DNA of 15,152 nucleotides from Dehalococcoidia bacterium UBA1151 (GTDB lineage: Bacteria > Chloroflexota > Dehalococcoidia > Lucifugimonadales > Lucifugimonadaceae), in contig DBZV01000134.1 in assembly GCA_002311865.1 (NCBI GenBank), positions 1 through 15,152 of the forward strand, read 5' to 3'. Below, in pieces: positions 1 through 7,536 of this stretch (positions within the stretch are counted from its first letter, which is position 1; every line of letters starts with the position of its first letter). Below the pieces are notes generated by a model that made no database searches, had not been told where the DNA came from, and worked only from the letters and a program-made list of their open reading frames with translations. The position numbers and the translations under genes were made by a program.

Positions 1-648
1 GGTGGGCCATCTCACGGTGTTGCGCCGTTTGGCGGAACCAAAGGACGTACGGGCACAAATCCGATTTCGATTGGCTTCCCAAGCGACTTCGACGGTCCGG
101 TGGTTCTGGATATGGCGACGAGCGTTCACGCTAACGGCAAGATCATGGCGTACCAGCGGGCCGGGGTGCCGTTCCCGGACGATTGGCTACTGGATTCTGA
201 TGGTAATCCAACTACTGACCCCAAAAAGGTTCGCGCGGGTGGTTCCGTGCGCACCTTTGGCGGACCTGTTGGCTACAAGGGATTTGGTCTCTCATTCATG
301 GTGGAGATCATGTCTGGGATGCTCTCCCGCAACGGCTACTCCAGGGACATGGGCGAGAACACGACGCGAGGCGACGTGAGTAATGGCCACTTCATCATTG
401 CCATCGACTGCGAAGCGTTTGTGCCGCTGGAGACTCTTAAGGAAGAGATCAGCGATATGACTGGCTGGATCAAAAGTTCGCCGCCAGCGGAAGGGTTCGA
501 CGAGATTCTCTACCCGGGCGAGCTTGAGGCGCGCTCGCGAATTGAGCGATTGAAATCTGGCGTGCCGCTGGACGGAACCACGTACGAGGAGCTGGTTCAG
601 CTGACGAGCGAGTACGATACGGCGACCCGACTCCGCCCGATGGACTGA
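1..648 (+). CDS. Malate/L-lactate/ureidoglycolate dehydrogenase (Ldh2) family, 3' part only
   Basis: The frame is open from the first base, so the start lies outside the window; 215 residues are visible. The family consists of NAD(P)-dependent 2-hydroxyacid dehydrogenases with a fold unrelated to classical LDH/MDH. Family landmarks are the stretch APFGGTKGRTGTNPISIGFP near the visible start, then VVLDMATS, PDDWLLDSDGNPTTDP, and GYKGFGLSFMVEIMSGMLS, the glycine-rich segment near the cofactor site. The C-terminal tail (LYPGELEARSR and on) is also typical. Substrate cannot be told from this fragment: malate, sulfolactate, ureidoglycolate and related 2-hydroxyacids are all used by relatives. It ends in TGA, 46 bp before the NHL gene on the same strand, so the two may be cotranscribed. 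Family assignment is firm; the exact reaction is open. Confidence 0.9.
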   Translation, partial: GGPSHGVAPFGGTKGRTGTNPISIGFPSDFDGPVVLDMATSVHANGKIMAYQRAGVPFPDDWLLDSDGNPTTDPKKVRAGGSVRTFGGPVGYKGFGLSFMVEIMSGMLSRNGYSRDMGENTTRGDVSNGHFIIAIDCEAFVPLETLKEEISDMTGWIKSSPPAEGFDEILYPGELEARSRIERLKSGVPLDGTTYEELVQLTSEYDTATRLRPMD

Positions 649-694
649 TCGCTCCAATCCACCGATAGCGCTTCACGGCAAAGGAATAATCAAC

Positions 695-1588
695 ATGGCA
701 TTTGGCACAGGTGATTTCAGATACGAGCACGTTGAGGGTTGGGCGAAGATTCCGGAGTATTTCGATCTTGCCGAGGTGGTGTCGGTGGATACCGATTCCA
801 ACGGACGCGTCTTTGTGTTCAACCGTGGCAACCACCCGGTGCTGATATTCGAGCCGGACGGTGCGTTTGTCAGTTGCTGGGGTGAGGGAATGTTCATCCA
901 GCCTCATCGGGTGTTTATCGCGCCAGACGATACCGTGTGGCTGGTCGATAACCAGCGCCACTCGGTGGAGCAGTACACGCCTGACGGGCAGTTGCTGTTG
1001 GAGCTGCCGAAGGAGTATCCGTGGGGTAAGCGGGGCTGGGGGATGCCATTGATCTTGCGGTCGCCGTTCAATCAGCCAACGGGATTTGGGCTCGGTCCAG
1101 ATGGCGAGATGTTCGTCTCCGACGGCTATGCGAACTTCCTCATCCATAAGTTCTCACCCACCGGCGATCTGCTCAAGACGTGGGGTGATCCGGGCACAGA
1201 GCCCGGCCAGTTCGCGTGTCCTCACAATCTGGGCGTCGATCGGCACGGGACGGTCTATGTGTGCGACCGGGAGAACAGCAGGGTGCAGGTATTCTCGAAC
1301 GAAGGCGAATTCATAACGATGTGGGAGGGCGGTGGTCGTCCTTCTGATGTGTGGATGGATTGGGAGAATGATCTGGTTTATCTGGCTGAGGGAAGAGGTT
1401 CGCTGGGACACCCGAGGATCAGCGTTCGCGATCTGGATGGCAAGATTGTGTCTGAGTTTGGCGATGAACATGAGGGCCAGAAGACAGGTCTTGGCGGCGC
1501 TCATGGCATCGGCGCGGATTCCAGTGGAAACATCTACTCCGCGGAGCGAGGGACTCGCACGATTCAGAAATTTGCGCGGGTACGTTAG
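695..1588 (+). CDS. NHL-repeat beta-propeller protein, PAL-like (copy 1)
   Basis: A 297-residue protein built of NHL-type blades, for example VDTDSNGRVFVFNRG, DRHGTVYVCDRENSRVQVF and DSSGNIYSAERG. There is no signal peptide or membrane segment, so it should be cytoplasmic. As I recall the structure of animal peptidyl-alpha-hydroxyglycine alpha-amidating lyase (PAL), its site uses three zinc histidines, two arginines and a tyrosine. Matching residues are visible here at blade starts: H71 (QPHR), H178 (CPHN), H270 (GAHG), R44 (FNRG), R192 (DREN) and Y145 (DGY). The Asp after PAL's last histidine is Gly here. The ATG is preceded by AAAGGA at good spacing. The next gene is a paralogue. The family is clear; lyase activity is inference, and a non-enzymatic binding propeller remains possible. 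Confidence 0.88.
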   Translation: MAFGTGDFRYEHVEGWAKIPEYFDLAEVVSVDTDSNGRVFVFNRGNHPVLIFEPDGAFVSCWGEGMFIQPHRVFIAPDDTVWLVDNQRHSVEQYTPDGQLLLELPKEYPWGKRGWGMPLILRSPFNQPTGFGLGPDGEMFVSDGYANFLIHKFSPTGDLLKTWGDPGTEPGQFACPHNLGVDRHGTVYVCDRENSRVQVFSNEGEFITMWEGGGRPSDVWMDWENDLVYLAEGRGSLGHPRISVRDLDGKIVSEFGDEHEGQKTGLGGAHGIGADSSGNIYSAERGTRTIQKFARVR

Positions 1589-1690
1589 CCGCCCATCCCG
1601 AATTGAGAATGAGTGAGCCCGTGAATCTTGAATTGGCTCGTGCTAGAGTGCTGAATTACACCTAAATAACGCCTGCGGGAGAATCTCACA

Positions 1691-2728
1691 ATGTCTGAAG
1701 TATCTGAGCGGCTGGAATCCGGGTTTCCTCACGATGGGCATCGCCCGGATGATCCCGGAGCACAGGGGCCCGTTCTGGGTGAGGGTGATTTCAGGTACGA
1801 GCTCACCGGTAAGAACTGGGGCAACCTGCCGGAGGGGTGGTTCTACAAGGAGGCGACTGCAGTAGCGGTGGACGCGAACGATCGCATCTATGTCTTCAAC
1901 CGCGGCACGTCGCCGATGATCGTGTTCGATACCGATGGCAATATGGTCGATCACTGGGGTGAGGGCGTCTTCAAGAACCCGCATGGTATTTCAGTGGCGC
2001 GCGATGGCAACCTGTGGTGTGTCGATAACGGCGATAGTACCGTTCGTAAGATGTCGCCATCGGGCGAGCTTCTGATGACGCTTGGCGAGGCGGGGAAGCC
2101 CAGCCCAAAGATGAGTGGCGTGCCGTTTAGCGTGCCGACACATGTGGCGGTGGATCCAAACAATGGCGACTTTTATGTGGCTGATGGCTACTCGAACGCC
2201 TCAGTCCACAAGTTCAACGAGGGTGGCGAGCTGATCAAGACGTGGGGTGAGTCGGGGACCGACCCCGGCCAGTTCAACATCGTGCACAACATCGCTACTG
2301 ACCGGGATGGCATGGTGTATGTGGCAGACCGTGAGAACCATCGCATTCAGAAGTTCAGCCCGGATGGTGAGTTCCAGATGCAGGTGGTGAATATGTCGCG
2401 CGCGGCGGCTATCTATATCGATACGCGCGGCGCGGAAGACTTGATCTATATCGGGGAGTATTTTGGCGGCATTGCCAGCAACGATGTTGGAACGAATCTC
2501 GGCCCGCGGATCACAGTGTTGAAAACGAACGGGGACCGAGTTGCCCGCATTGGCACTGAGCCTTACGGCTCGCAGACGGGCCGGTTCTACTCGCCGCACG
2601 GCATTGCGGTCGATTCAAAAGGCAACATCTATGTTGCCGAGGTTTCGCACAGCGACTACGGCCGGGGCTGGAACCTTGAGCACGAGCACGGGGAGCTGCG
2701 TTCCCTGCAGAAGCTGGTGAAGGTTTAG
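1691..2728 (+). CDS. NHL-repeat beta-propeller protein, PAL-like (copy 2)
   Basis: A 345-residue paralogue of the preceding protein. The two share GDFRYE near the N-terminus, VFNRG, the WGEG-(V/M)F-x2-PH block, DGY(S/A)N, the KTWG-x2-GT-x-PGQF block, and DREN-x-R-x-Q-x-F. The PAL-like residues are again in place: R71, H98, Y167, H199, R214 and H303, with Gly instead of Asp after the last His. It has a longer N-terminal extension (about 30 residues, rich in Pro, Gly and Asp, probably disordered) and an insert around residues 255-270. No signal peptide is visible. GGGAGA stands upstream of the ATG. It lies between copy 1 (102 bp upstream) and a ManD-type enolase (52 bp downstream), a layout suggesting one operon. 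Function is unproven; the shared active-site pattern argues for related activity on different substrates. Confidence 0.88.
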   Translation: MSEVSERLESGFPHDGHRPDDPGAQGPVLGEGDFRYELTGKNWGNLPEGWFYKEATAVAVDANDRIYVFNRGTSPMIVFDTDGNMVDHWGEGVFKNPHGISVARDGNLWCVDNGDSTVRKMSPSGELLMTLGEAGKPSPKMSGVPFSVPTHVAVDPNNGDFYVADGYSNASVHKFNEGGELIKTWGESGTDPGQFNIVHNIATDRDGMVYVADRENHRIQKFSPDGEFQMQVVNMSRAAAIYIDTRGAEDLIYIGEYFGGIASNDVGTNLGPRITVLKTNGDRVARIGTEPYGSQTGRFYSPHGIAVDSKGNIYVAEVSHSDYGRGWNLEHEHGELRSLQKLVKV

Positions 2729-2780
2729 ACGTTTATCCATCCGGACTTATAGCCAGATTAGTCAGCCCGAGGGAAGACAA

Positions 2781-4064
2781 TTGAGCAATCTCAAGATCAC
2801 AGACGTTAGGGCGATTCTGACTGAGCCGGAGCCGGGTTCGCGTTTCACGGTGGTCAAGGTTGAGACATCTGAACCGGGTCTGTACGGACTGGGCTGTGCT
2901 TCACTTCGGACACGCCCGCGGGCTGTGAAGGCGGCGATCGAGGATTATCTGCGGCCCTTCCTGATCGGCAAGGATCCGGCCGATATTGAGGATATATGGC
3001 AGTCGGCGTATGTCTCGTCTTACTGGCGCAGCGGACCGATTCTCAATAACGCACTTAGCGGCGTTGACGAGGCGCTGTGGGACATCAAGGGCAAGGTTGC
3101 CGGGATGCCGGTGTACGACCTGATTGGCGGGAAGGCGCGCGAGGCTGCTGCCGTATATGCCCACGCGTCGGCATCAACGCCGCAAGAGGTTGAAGAGCAG
3201 GCTCTCTCGTTCATTGAAGAGGGTTACCACTACGTTCGGATTCAGGTGGCGACGCCGGGATTCGCAACGTACGGGGCTTCGGGTGGAGAGGGCCGTGATC
3301 GCCATCCTCAGGATGGGCCGCAGTGGATCACAACGAAGACAGAGCCGTTCGATGATCGGTTTGCGTATGCGCAGAAAACAGGTGTGTACGAGCCGAAGCC
3401 GTATATGCGCTCAGCGATCGCACTGATGGAGCGCATTCGGTCGAACGTTGGGTGGGAGGTTGAGCTGATTCATGATGTGCACGAGCGGCTGCCGACTATC
3501 CTGGCGGTCGATTTCGCGAAGGAGGTTGAGCAGTTCAAGCTCTTCTATCTTGAGGATCTACTGCCGCCCCATGAAGGTAGCTGGTATGAGCGCGTTCGGG
3601 AGCAGTGCGCAACTCCGATGGCGATTGGCGAGATCTTCAACAATCCGTTGGAAATCGTGCCGCTAATTCACGGGAAGCTGATCGATTTCGTGCGGACGCG
3701 GCTATCGCCAATTGGTGGTATTACGCCAGCCCGGAAGTATGCTGCTATGGCGGAGCTGATGGGTGTTCGTACGGCGTTCCAGGGGCCGGGCAACGTGTCA
3801 CCGGTGGGGCAGGCGGCGCACTTGCAGCTTGATCTCAACATCTCCAACTTTGGGGTGCAGGAAGAGGCGATCTACAGTGAGAAGATCCAAGAGATATTCC
3901 CGGGCGCTCCCACGATCAGAGATGGGTTCATGTGGTCGAACGGCGAGCCGGGGCTGGGCATCGATATCAATGAAGAGTTGGCCGCAAAGTACCCACACAA
4001 CCATGAGGGTGGCGGGCACTTCGATAACGTACGGCGGGCAGACGGGACTGTGGTGAGGCCTTAG
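2781..4064 (+). CDS. Enolase-superfamily protein, mannonate dehydratase (ManD/RspA) subgroup
   Basis: A 427-residue protein starting with TTG, supported by GAGGGA six bases upstream. The N-terminal capping domain ends near VDEALWDIKGKVAGMPVYDL (residues 95-114), a ManD/RspA hallmark. The TIM barrel carries the metal ligands D232 (in DVH, with H234), E258 (YLED) and E284 (GEIF), plus R153 (VRIQ) and Y164, matching the ManD Arg/Tyr pair. In characterised ManD proteins, as I recall, later barrel strands read HAGGIT and HGPTDLSP. Here these are PIGGIT (P310) and QGPGNVSP (Q334, N338), and the C-terminus ends GTVVRP instead of GTMWNW. The metal site is therefore intact but several substrate-contact or acid residues differ. 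A sugar-acid dehydratase with another specificity, or a protein with altered chemistry, is more likely than true D-mannonate dehydratase. It is probably cotranscribed with the NHL genes. Confidence 0.88.
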   Translation: MSNLKITDVRAILTEPEPGSRFTVVKVETSEPGLYGLGCASLRTRPRAVKAAIEDYLRPFLIGKDPADIEDIWQSAYVSSYWRSGPILNNALSGVDEALWDIKGKVAGMPVYDLIGGKAREAAAVYAHASASTPQEVEEQALSFIEEGYHYVRIQVATPGFATYGASGGEGRDRHPQDGPQWITTKTEPFDDRFAYAQKTGVYEPKPYMRSAIALMERIRSNVGWEVELIHDVHERLPTILAVDFAKEVEQFKLFYLEDLLPPHEGSWYERVREQCATPMAIGEIFNNPLEIVPLIHGKLIDFVRTRLSPIGGITPARKYAAMAELMGVRTAFQGPGNVSPVGQAAHLQLDLNISNFGVQEEAIYSEKIQEIFPGAPTIRDGFMWSNGEPGLGIDINEELAAKYPHNHEGGGHFDNVRRADGTVVRP

Positions 4065-4340
4065 GGAACGCTCCGCTCACCCTTCGACCGGCTCAGGATG
4101 GCTGCGGTCTGCATGGTGAAGTCATCCATAGTTCATCACACGGGCGCTTCCCATCCGTCGTTCTGAGGAGCGACGTTTTGGGAGTGACGTGAGAATCTCG
4201 TCTTGAGGGTCGCTGTCGGTGGTCTGACTAATGTTGCGTCCCCTGATGACAGCCGTTGGGGGATGAGGTGCTCACGCGGAGGCTCAGAGCGACGGATAGG
4301 GTGGTCCCCGCGTGTGGGGCCACACGCTTGGATGCCTCCA
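4065..4340. other. Convergent intergenic region with dispersed-repeat copies
   Basis: This 276-bp gap separates two convergent enolase-superfamily genes. I see no convincing gene or tRNA. It holds a fragment at 4081-4100 ending in GGCTCAGGATG (the right-end motif of the local repeat family) and a complete 51-bp copy at 4157-4207, listed separately. No hairpin followed by a T-run is evident, so transcription termination for the two genes is unexplained here. Confidence 0.6.
4157..4207 (+). repeat. 51-bp dispersed palindromic repeat, copy A
   Basis: The unit begins GTCGTTCTGAGGAG (4157-4170), has a 15-bp variable core (4171-4185), then GACGTGAGAATCTC (4186-4199) and GTCTTGAG (4200-4207). A second unit of identical length lies inverted at 10936-10986. 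By hand alignment they match at 40 of 51 positions, with both 14-bp arms identical. The ends are roughly inverted relative to each other (GTC..TCTGAG and CTTGAG). Related fragments occur in three other gene-free gaps. It looks like a small non-coding intergenic repeat of REP/MITE type; no encoded protein is visible. Confidence 0.75.
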
Positions 4341-5498
4341 CTACGAATGCCAGACCACGACCTTTTCCGGGCCGGTTTGGAATCGTTTTAGTTCTGAGGG
4401 GATTACGTCTACGCCCAGTCCGGGGGCGGTTGGGACGGTGATGTGGCTGTCGGTCTGGTCGAAGATGGGGTCGGTGAGGTTTTCTCGGATGGGGTGGGGG
4501 GTGCGATCGAACTCCATTACCGATTCGTTGACGTAGGGTTGGGGGGCCACGCTGTGCGGGTTGGACGGCAGAGTGGCGCAGACGTGCAGGGTGGCGGCGA
4601 GGCTGATTCCGGTGCCCCAGAAGTGGGGGTTGAACTGGATGCCAAATGCGTTTGCCATGCCGGCGGTCTTGACCATTTCGGACACCCCGCCACCGTGGAC
4701 GATATCGGGCTGGATGATATCGAAGGTGCGGTCGGCGAGTCGTCGGGCGAACTCGTAGCGGGTGCTTAGGCTTTCGCCGCCGGAGATCGGCATCGGCACG
4801 TTTCGGCGGACCTCCTGGTTGCCGGCATCATCGAGCGAACCGACGGGCTCTTCGAACCACGATAGATCTGCGTCGGCGAGCGCCTGACCAACGTAGATGG
4901 CGGTCTTTACATCGTAGCCCTCGTTGGCGTCCATCATGAGGTGGATGTCCGGGCCGAGGACGTCTCGTAGGTGGCGTACTCGCTCGATGTCTTCCTTCAC
5001 AGTTTTGCCGCCTACCTTGAGCTTCATGCCGGTGAAACCAGCCTCCGCGTAGCCAACGGCCTCGGCTGTGAGTTTGTCTGGGAAGTCGTCCTTCAGATAG
5101 TACAGGCCGGTGGCGTAGACGGGAATTCGGTCGCGACTGCCGCCGCCGAGCATCTCGGAGACGGGCTTGCCAGCTGCTTTTCCGGCGATATCCCAGAGGG
5201 CCATGTCGAACGCGCTGATGGCGTCCATGCCGGGGCCGCCGTAGCCGTGCGACTGGTAGATGACGCGGAATAGCTTCTGCCAGAGGTACTCGGTGCGGGT
5301 TGGGTCTTCTCCGATGAGGTGATTGGACAGCGCTTCCATCGCCATCGGGCTCCCACTTTCGCCCCAGCCGTACGTGCCGTCGTCGGCGACGATCTTCACG
5401 GCGGTTGTCTGGCGCGTGGATGTCCATCGCTGCGACCAGCCGAAGGGTTCGTCCAGTGTCGCTTCGAGGGGGTAGATTTCGATTCGTTCGATTTTCAA
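4341..5498 (-). CDS. Mandelate racemase/muconate lactonizing enzyme family protein (enolase superfamily)
   Basis: A 385-residue protein whose N-terminus MKIERIEIYPLEATL is typical of the family; the start codon is TTG with only a weak upstream ribosome-binding site. The N-terminal capping domain covers about residues 1-125. Barrel motifs follow in order: K159-x-K161 (GMKLKV), D190 (MMDAN), E216 (FEEP) and E242 (GGES) as metal ligands, D265 (QPD) and H292 (NPHFWGTG). Both the Lys of the KxK pair and the Asp-His dyad are present, so this is mandelate-racemase-type chemistry: abstraction of a proton alpha to a carboxylate, for racemisation or acid-sugar dehydration. The C-terminus (APGLGVDV) is also standard. 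It is convergent with the ManD-type gene. The set of catalytic residues is complete; the substrate is not predictable by eye. Confidence 0.93.
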   Translation of the reverse strand: MKIERIEIYPLEATLDEPFGWSQRWTSTRQTTAVKIVADDGTYGWGESGSPMAMEALSNHLIGEDPTRTEYLWQKLFRVIYQSHGYGGPGMDAISAFDMALWDIAGKAAGKPVSEMLGGGSRDRIPVYATGLYYLKDDFPDKLTAEAVGYAEAGFTGMKLKVGGKTVKEDIERVRHLRDVLGPDIHLMMDANEGYDVKTAIYVGQALADADLSWFEEPVGSLDDAGNQEVRRNVPMPISGGESLSTRYEFARRLADRTFDIIQPDIVHGGGVSEMVKTAGMANAFGIQFNPHFWGTGISLAATLHVCATLPSNPHSVAPQPYVNESVMEFDRTPHPIRENLTDPIFDQTDSHITVPTAPGLGVDVIPSELKRFQTGPEKVVVWHS

Positions 5499-5544
5499 AG
5501 TGGAGTCCCCATCAGATTTCTAGTCACGGCGGCCGCCCCAAATT

Positions 5545-5665
5545 GTCATTCTGAGGCCCCCGGAGAATCTCTGCGGGATGAGGTTGACGGCTCGATCGCA
5601 CACTCTCCTCAACCCACGCTGAGATCCTTCGGCTTCGGCGCGGAGCCGCCTTCGCTCAGGATGAC
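5545..5665 (+). repeat. 121-bp element with inverted ends, member of the local dispersed repeat family
   Basis: The left end reads GTCATTCTGAG (5545-5555) and the right end CTCAGGATGAC (5655-5665). The right end is the reverse complement of the left except at one base. Inside are GAGAATCTC (5563-5571) and, facing it, GAGATCC (5621-5627), so it may be two head-to-head copies of the shorter repeat: 5545 to about 5582, and 5620-5665. The last 21 bases (5645-5665) recur exactly at 8767-8787. The inner GC-rich stretch at 5629-5650 can fold on itself. It looks like a non-coding MITE/REP-like element. Confidence 0.65.
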
Positions 5666-5823
5666 GCGTCGTGCGGGGCGATTTTCATGAATGATGCTGT
5701 CGAATGCTACTACCGCTTGGTTGGGGTGAGGCGTAGGATTAATTCGATACGGTCGAATGTCCACTGGCGAAATAACGCCTCCTCAGATGATCTCAGACGC
5801 GACACAACTCACTACTTAGATAG

Positions 5824-5938
5824 GCCCGCGGACCAAACACAGTCCGTGGGCGCACTTCGATGCACTTCTGCATCCGCAGGGTTGTCATTCGCGCGTTCAC
5901 AGCATCTCCAAGACATTCATCATGGCGGTCACTCCGCC
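5824..5938 (+). promoter_or_regulatory. Three-hairpin leader upstream of the ABC-F gene (possible attenuator)
   Basis: Three inverted repeats lie in tandem 132 to 18 bases before the ATG at 5956. Hairpin 1 is GCCCGCGGAC (5824-5833) with GTCCGTGGGC (5842-5851), ten pairs including one G-U, and an 8-base loop. Hairpin 2 is GATGCA (5859-5864), loop CTTC, TGCATC (5869-5874), six perfect pairs. Hairpin 3 is GGCGG (5924-5928), loop TCACT, CCGCC (5934-5938). Some antibiotic-resistance ABC-F genes are controlled by leader attenuation, so a structured leader would fit. No U-run follows any hairpin and I see no clear leader peptide, so the regulatory role is inference. Confidence 0.4.
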
Positions 5939-5955
5939 TGGGATCCTGAGGCCCC

Positions 5956-7536
5956 ATGCTTTACGCACAGAAACTAACAAAAGAATTTGGTCAGCGCGTT
6001 CTTTTTGAGAACGTGAATTTGACGATTGGCGATGGCGAACGAGTTGGTCTTGTTGGCCCCAACGGCGCGGGTAAATCGACGCTGCTTCGGCTGATCGCGA
6101 AAGAAGAGCCTGCGACGCGCGGCCTTGCCGGTCACAGGAATGGAACGCTTGGCTATCTCAAACAGCAGAGCGGGTTCGATATTCATAAGACTCTGCTGGA
6201 TGAGATGTGGACATCATTCCCGGAAGTTGTCGCGATTCGCGAGGAGTTGGCGGAGCTTGCCATCACGCTGGAGACTGACAGCTCCACCGAAAAGATTGAG
6301 TTTCAGGACAGGCTTTATCGGCGCTATGAAGCGCTGGGCGGTTACGGCATAGATTCGCTGGTCGATCGGGTGCTTCGTGGACTCAACTTCACGGCGCAAG
6401 ATAAACAGAAGCTGTGCGGCGATTTCAGCGGTGGCTGGCGGATGAGGATCTCACTTGCCAAGCTGCTTATTCATCGTCCCGATCACATCCTGCTGGACGA
6501 GCCGACCAACCACCTTGACGCCCGCTCGCGCGACTGGCTTGCCGAAGAGCTATCGAAGTATCCGGGGACCGTAGTGGTGGTCACGCATGAGGGTGGGTTT
6601 CTGGACAAGGTCGCGCAACGAATTGTTGAAATCGATCAAGGTGAACTGCGCTGGTTCACCGGAAATTTCACGGAGTACCAGGCGCAGAAGGCAAAGCTGA
6701 TTGAGCAGCAGAACAAGGAAGCTGCGCAGCAGGAACGCGAACTGGCACGGCAGCAACGTTTCATCGAGCGATTCCGCGCCAAGGCCACCAAAGCGCGGGC
6801 GGTGAAGAGTCGGGAGAAGGCGATCGCAAAGATCGTCAAGAAGAAGACTTACCGGGAGGCCGCGAAGGCTCGATTCACCATCCGGTCGCATGGTCGAGTC
6901 GAACGGGAAGTTCTGAAAATATCGAACGTGAGTCACGCCTATGACGATGAGCTCGTTTTGCTGGACGTCGATCTAATCGTGGAGCGTGGACAGAAGATCG
7001 TATTTTTCGGCCCTAACGGCGGCGGAAAGACCACGCTGTTGCGCATCGCGGCGGGACAGATTGAGCCATCGGAAGGCAGCGCCAATTGGTCGGAACGGGC
7101 GCGCCCCGGCTACTACGAGCAGCATCAGGATGAGGCGCTGAATCCAAATCTGACGGTGTTCCAGGAAGTCCAGGAGTCGGTGCCAACCACCACCGAGGGA
7201 GACATCCGAAGCGCGCTCGCCCACTTCCTGTTCCGGGGTGATGAGGCGTTCAAGCGCGTCTCGGTACTATCAGGTGGCGAGCGGAGCCGGGTGGCGCTCG
7301 CCAAGTTCCTGTTGCAGCCGACGAATGTGCTGATACTGGACGAGCCGACGAACCATCTGGACGCAGCTACGAGAGCGAGCTTGCTATCGTCGCTTTCCGA
7401 CTATGAGGGCACGGTAATCTGCGCCAGCCACGACCCCGGATTGCTGGCCATCGCAAGCAACGTTTACCGGATGGAAGACGGCGAACTCGTCGAGACTTTT
7501 GAATACTCGGATCTGAGTATTCCTGCGGCGCGCTAG
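5956..7536 (+). CDS. ABC-F family ATPase (Uup/YheS/Ettlike)
   Basis: A 526-residue soluble protein with two ABC domains and no transmembrane segment, the ABC-F layout. Domain 1 has Walker A GPNGAGKST (34-42), signature FSGGW (157-161), Walker B ILLDEPTNHLD (178-188) and switch His H211. Domain 2 has Walker A GPNGGGKTT (352-360), signature LSGGE (438-442), Walker B LILDEPTNHLD (459-469) and H492. Between them, residues 237-310 form a charged, Arg/Lys/Gln-rich helical linker (RFIERFRAKATKARAVKSRE), the element that in this family reaches the peptidyl-transferase/P-site tRNA region of the ribosome. ABC-F proteins act in translation, either rescuing stalled ribosomes or protecting them from antibiotics; sequence alone does not say which. 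The ATG has TGAGG close upstream. Its stop overlaps the convergent oxidoreductase stop in a shared CTAG. Confidence 0.95.
   Translation: MLYAQKLTKEFGQRVLFENVNLTIGDGERVGLVGPNGAGKSTLLRLIAKEEPATRGLAGHRNGTLGYLKQQSGFDIHKTLLDEMWTSFPEVVAIREELAELAITLETDSSTEKIEFQDRLYRRYEALGGYGIDSLVDRVLRGLNFTAQDKQKLCGDFSGGWRMRISLAKLLIHRPDHILLDEPTNHLDARSRDWLAEELSKYPGTVVVVTHEGGFLDKVAQRIVEIDQGELRWFTGNFTEYQAQKAKLIEQQNKEAAQQERELARQQRFIERFRAKATKARAVKSREKAIAKIVKKKTYREAAKARFTIRSHGRVEREVLKISNVSHAYDDELVLLDVDLIVERGQKIVFFGPNGGGKTTLLRIAAGQIEPSEGSANWSERARPGYYEQHQDEALNPNLTVFQEVQESVPTTTEGDIRSALAHFLFRGDEAFKRVSVLSGGERSRVALAKFLLQPTNVLILDEPTNHLDAATRASLLSSLSDYEGTVICASHDPGLLAIASNVYRMEDGELVETFEYSDLSIPAAR

Larger units (their letters stand above)
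5499..5955. other. 457-bp divergent intergenic region upstream of the enolase and ABC-F genes
   Basis: There is no credible gene: the only long open stretch (5687-5977, +) has a composition-driven translation rich in Arg/Ser/His and overlaps the ABC-F start. The left part (5545-5665) holds a repeat element. The middle (about 5666-5820) shows nothing I recognise. The right part (5824-5938) holds three consecutive stem-loops just before the ABC-F gene, listed separately. Promoters for both divergent genes should lie here, but I cannot pick -35/-10 boxes with confidence. Confidence 0.6.

Noticed and set aside
470..1147. A 225-codon minus-strand open frame
   Set aside because: It lies opposite the dehydrogenase end and the first NHL protein, both with strong family motifs; its translation is Arg/His-rich and unlike any family I know.
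5687..5977. A 96-codon + strand open frame before the ABC-F gene
   Set aside because: No ribosome-binding site of note, unconvincing composition, overlap with the ABC-F start, and it runs through the three leader hairpins.
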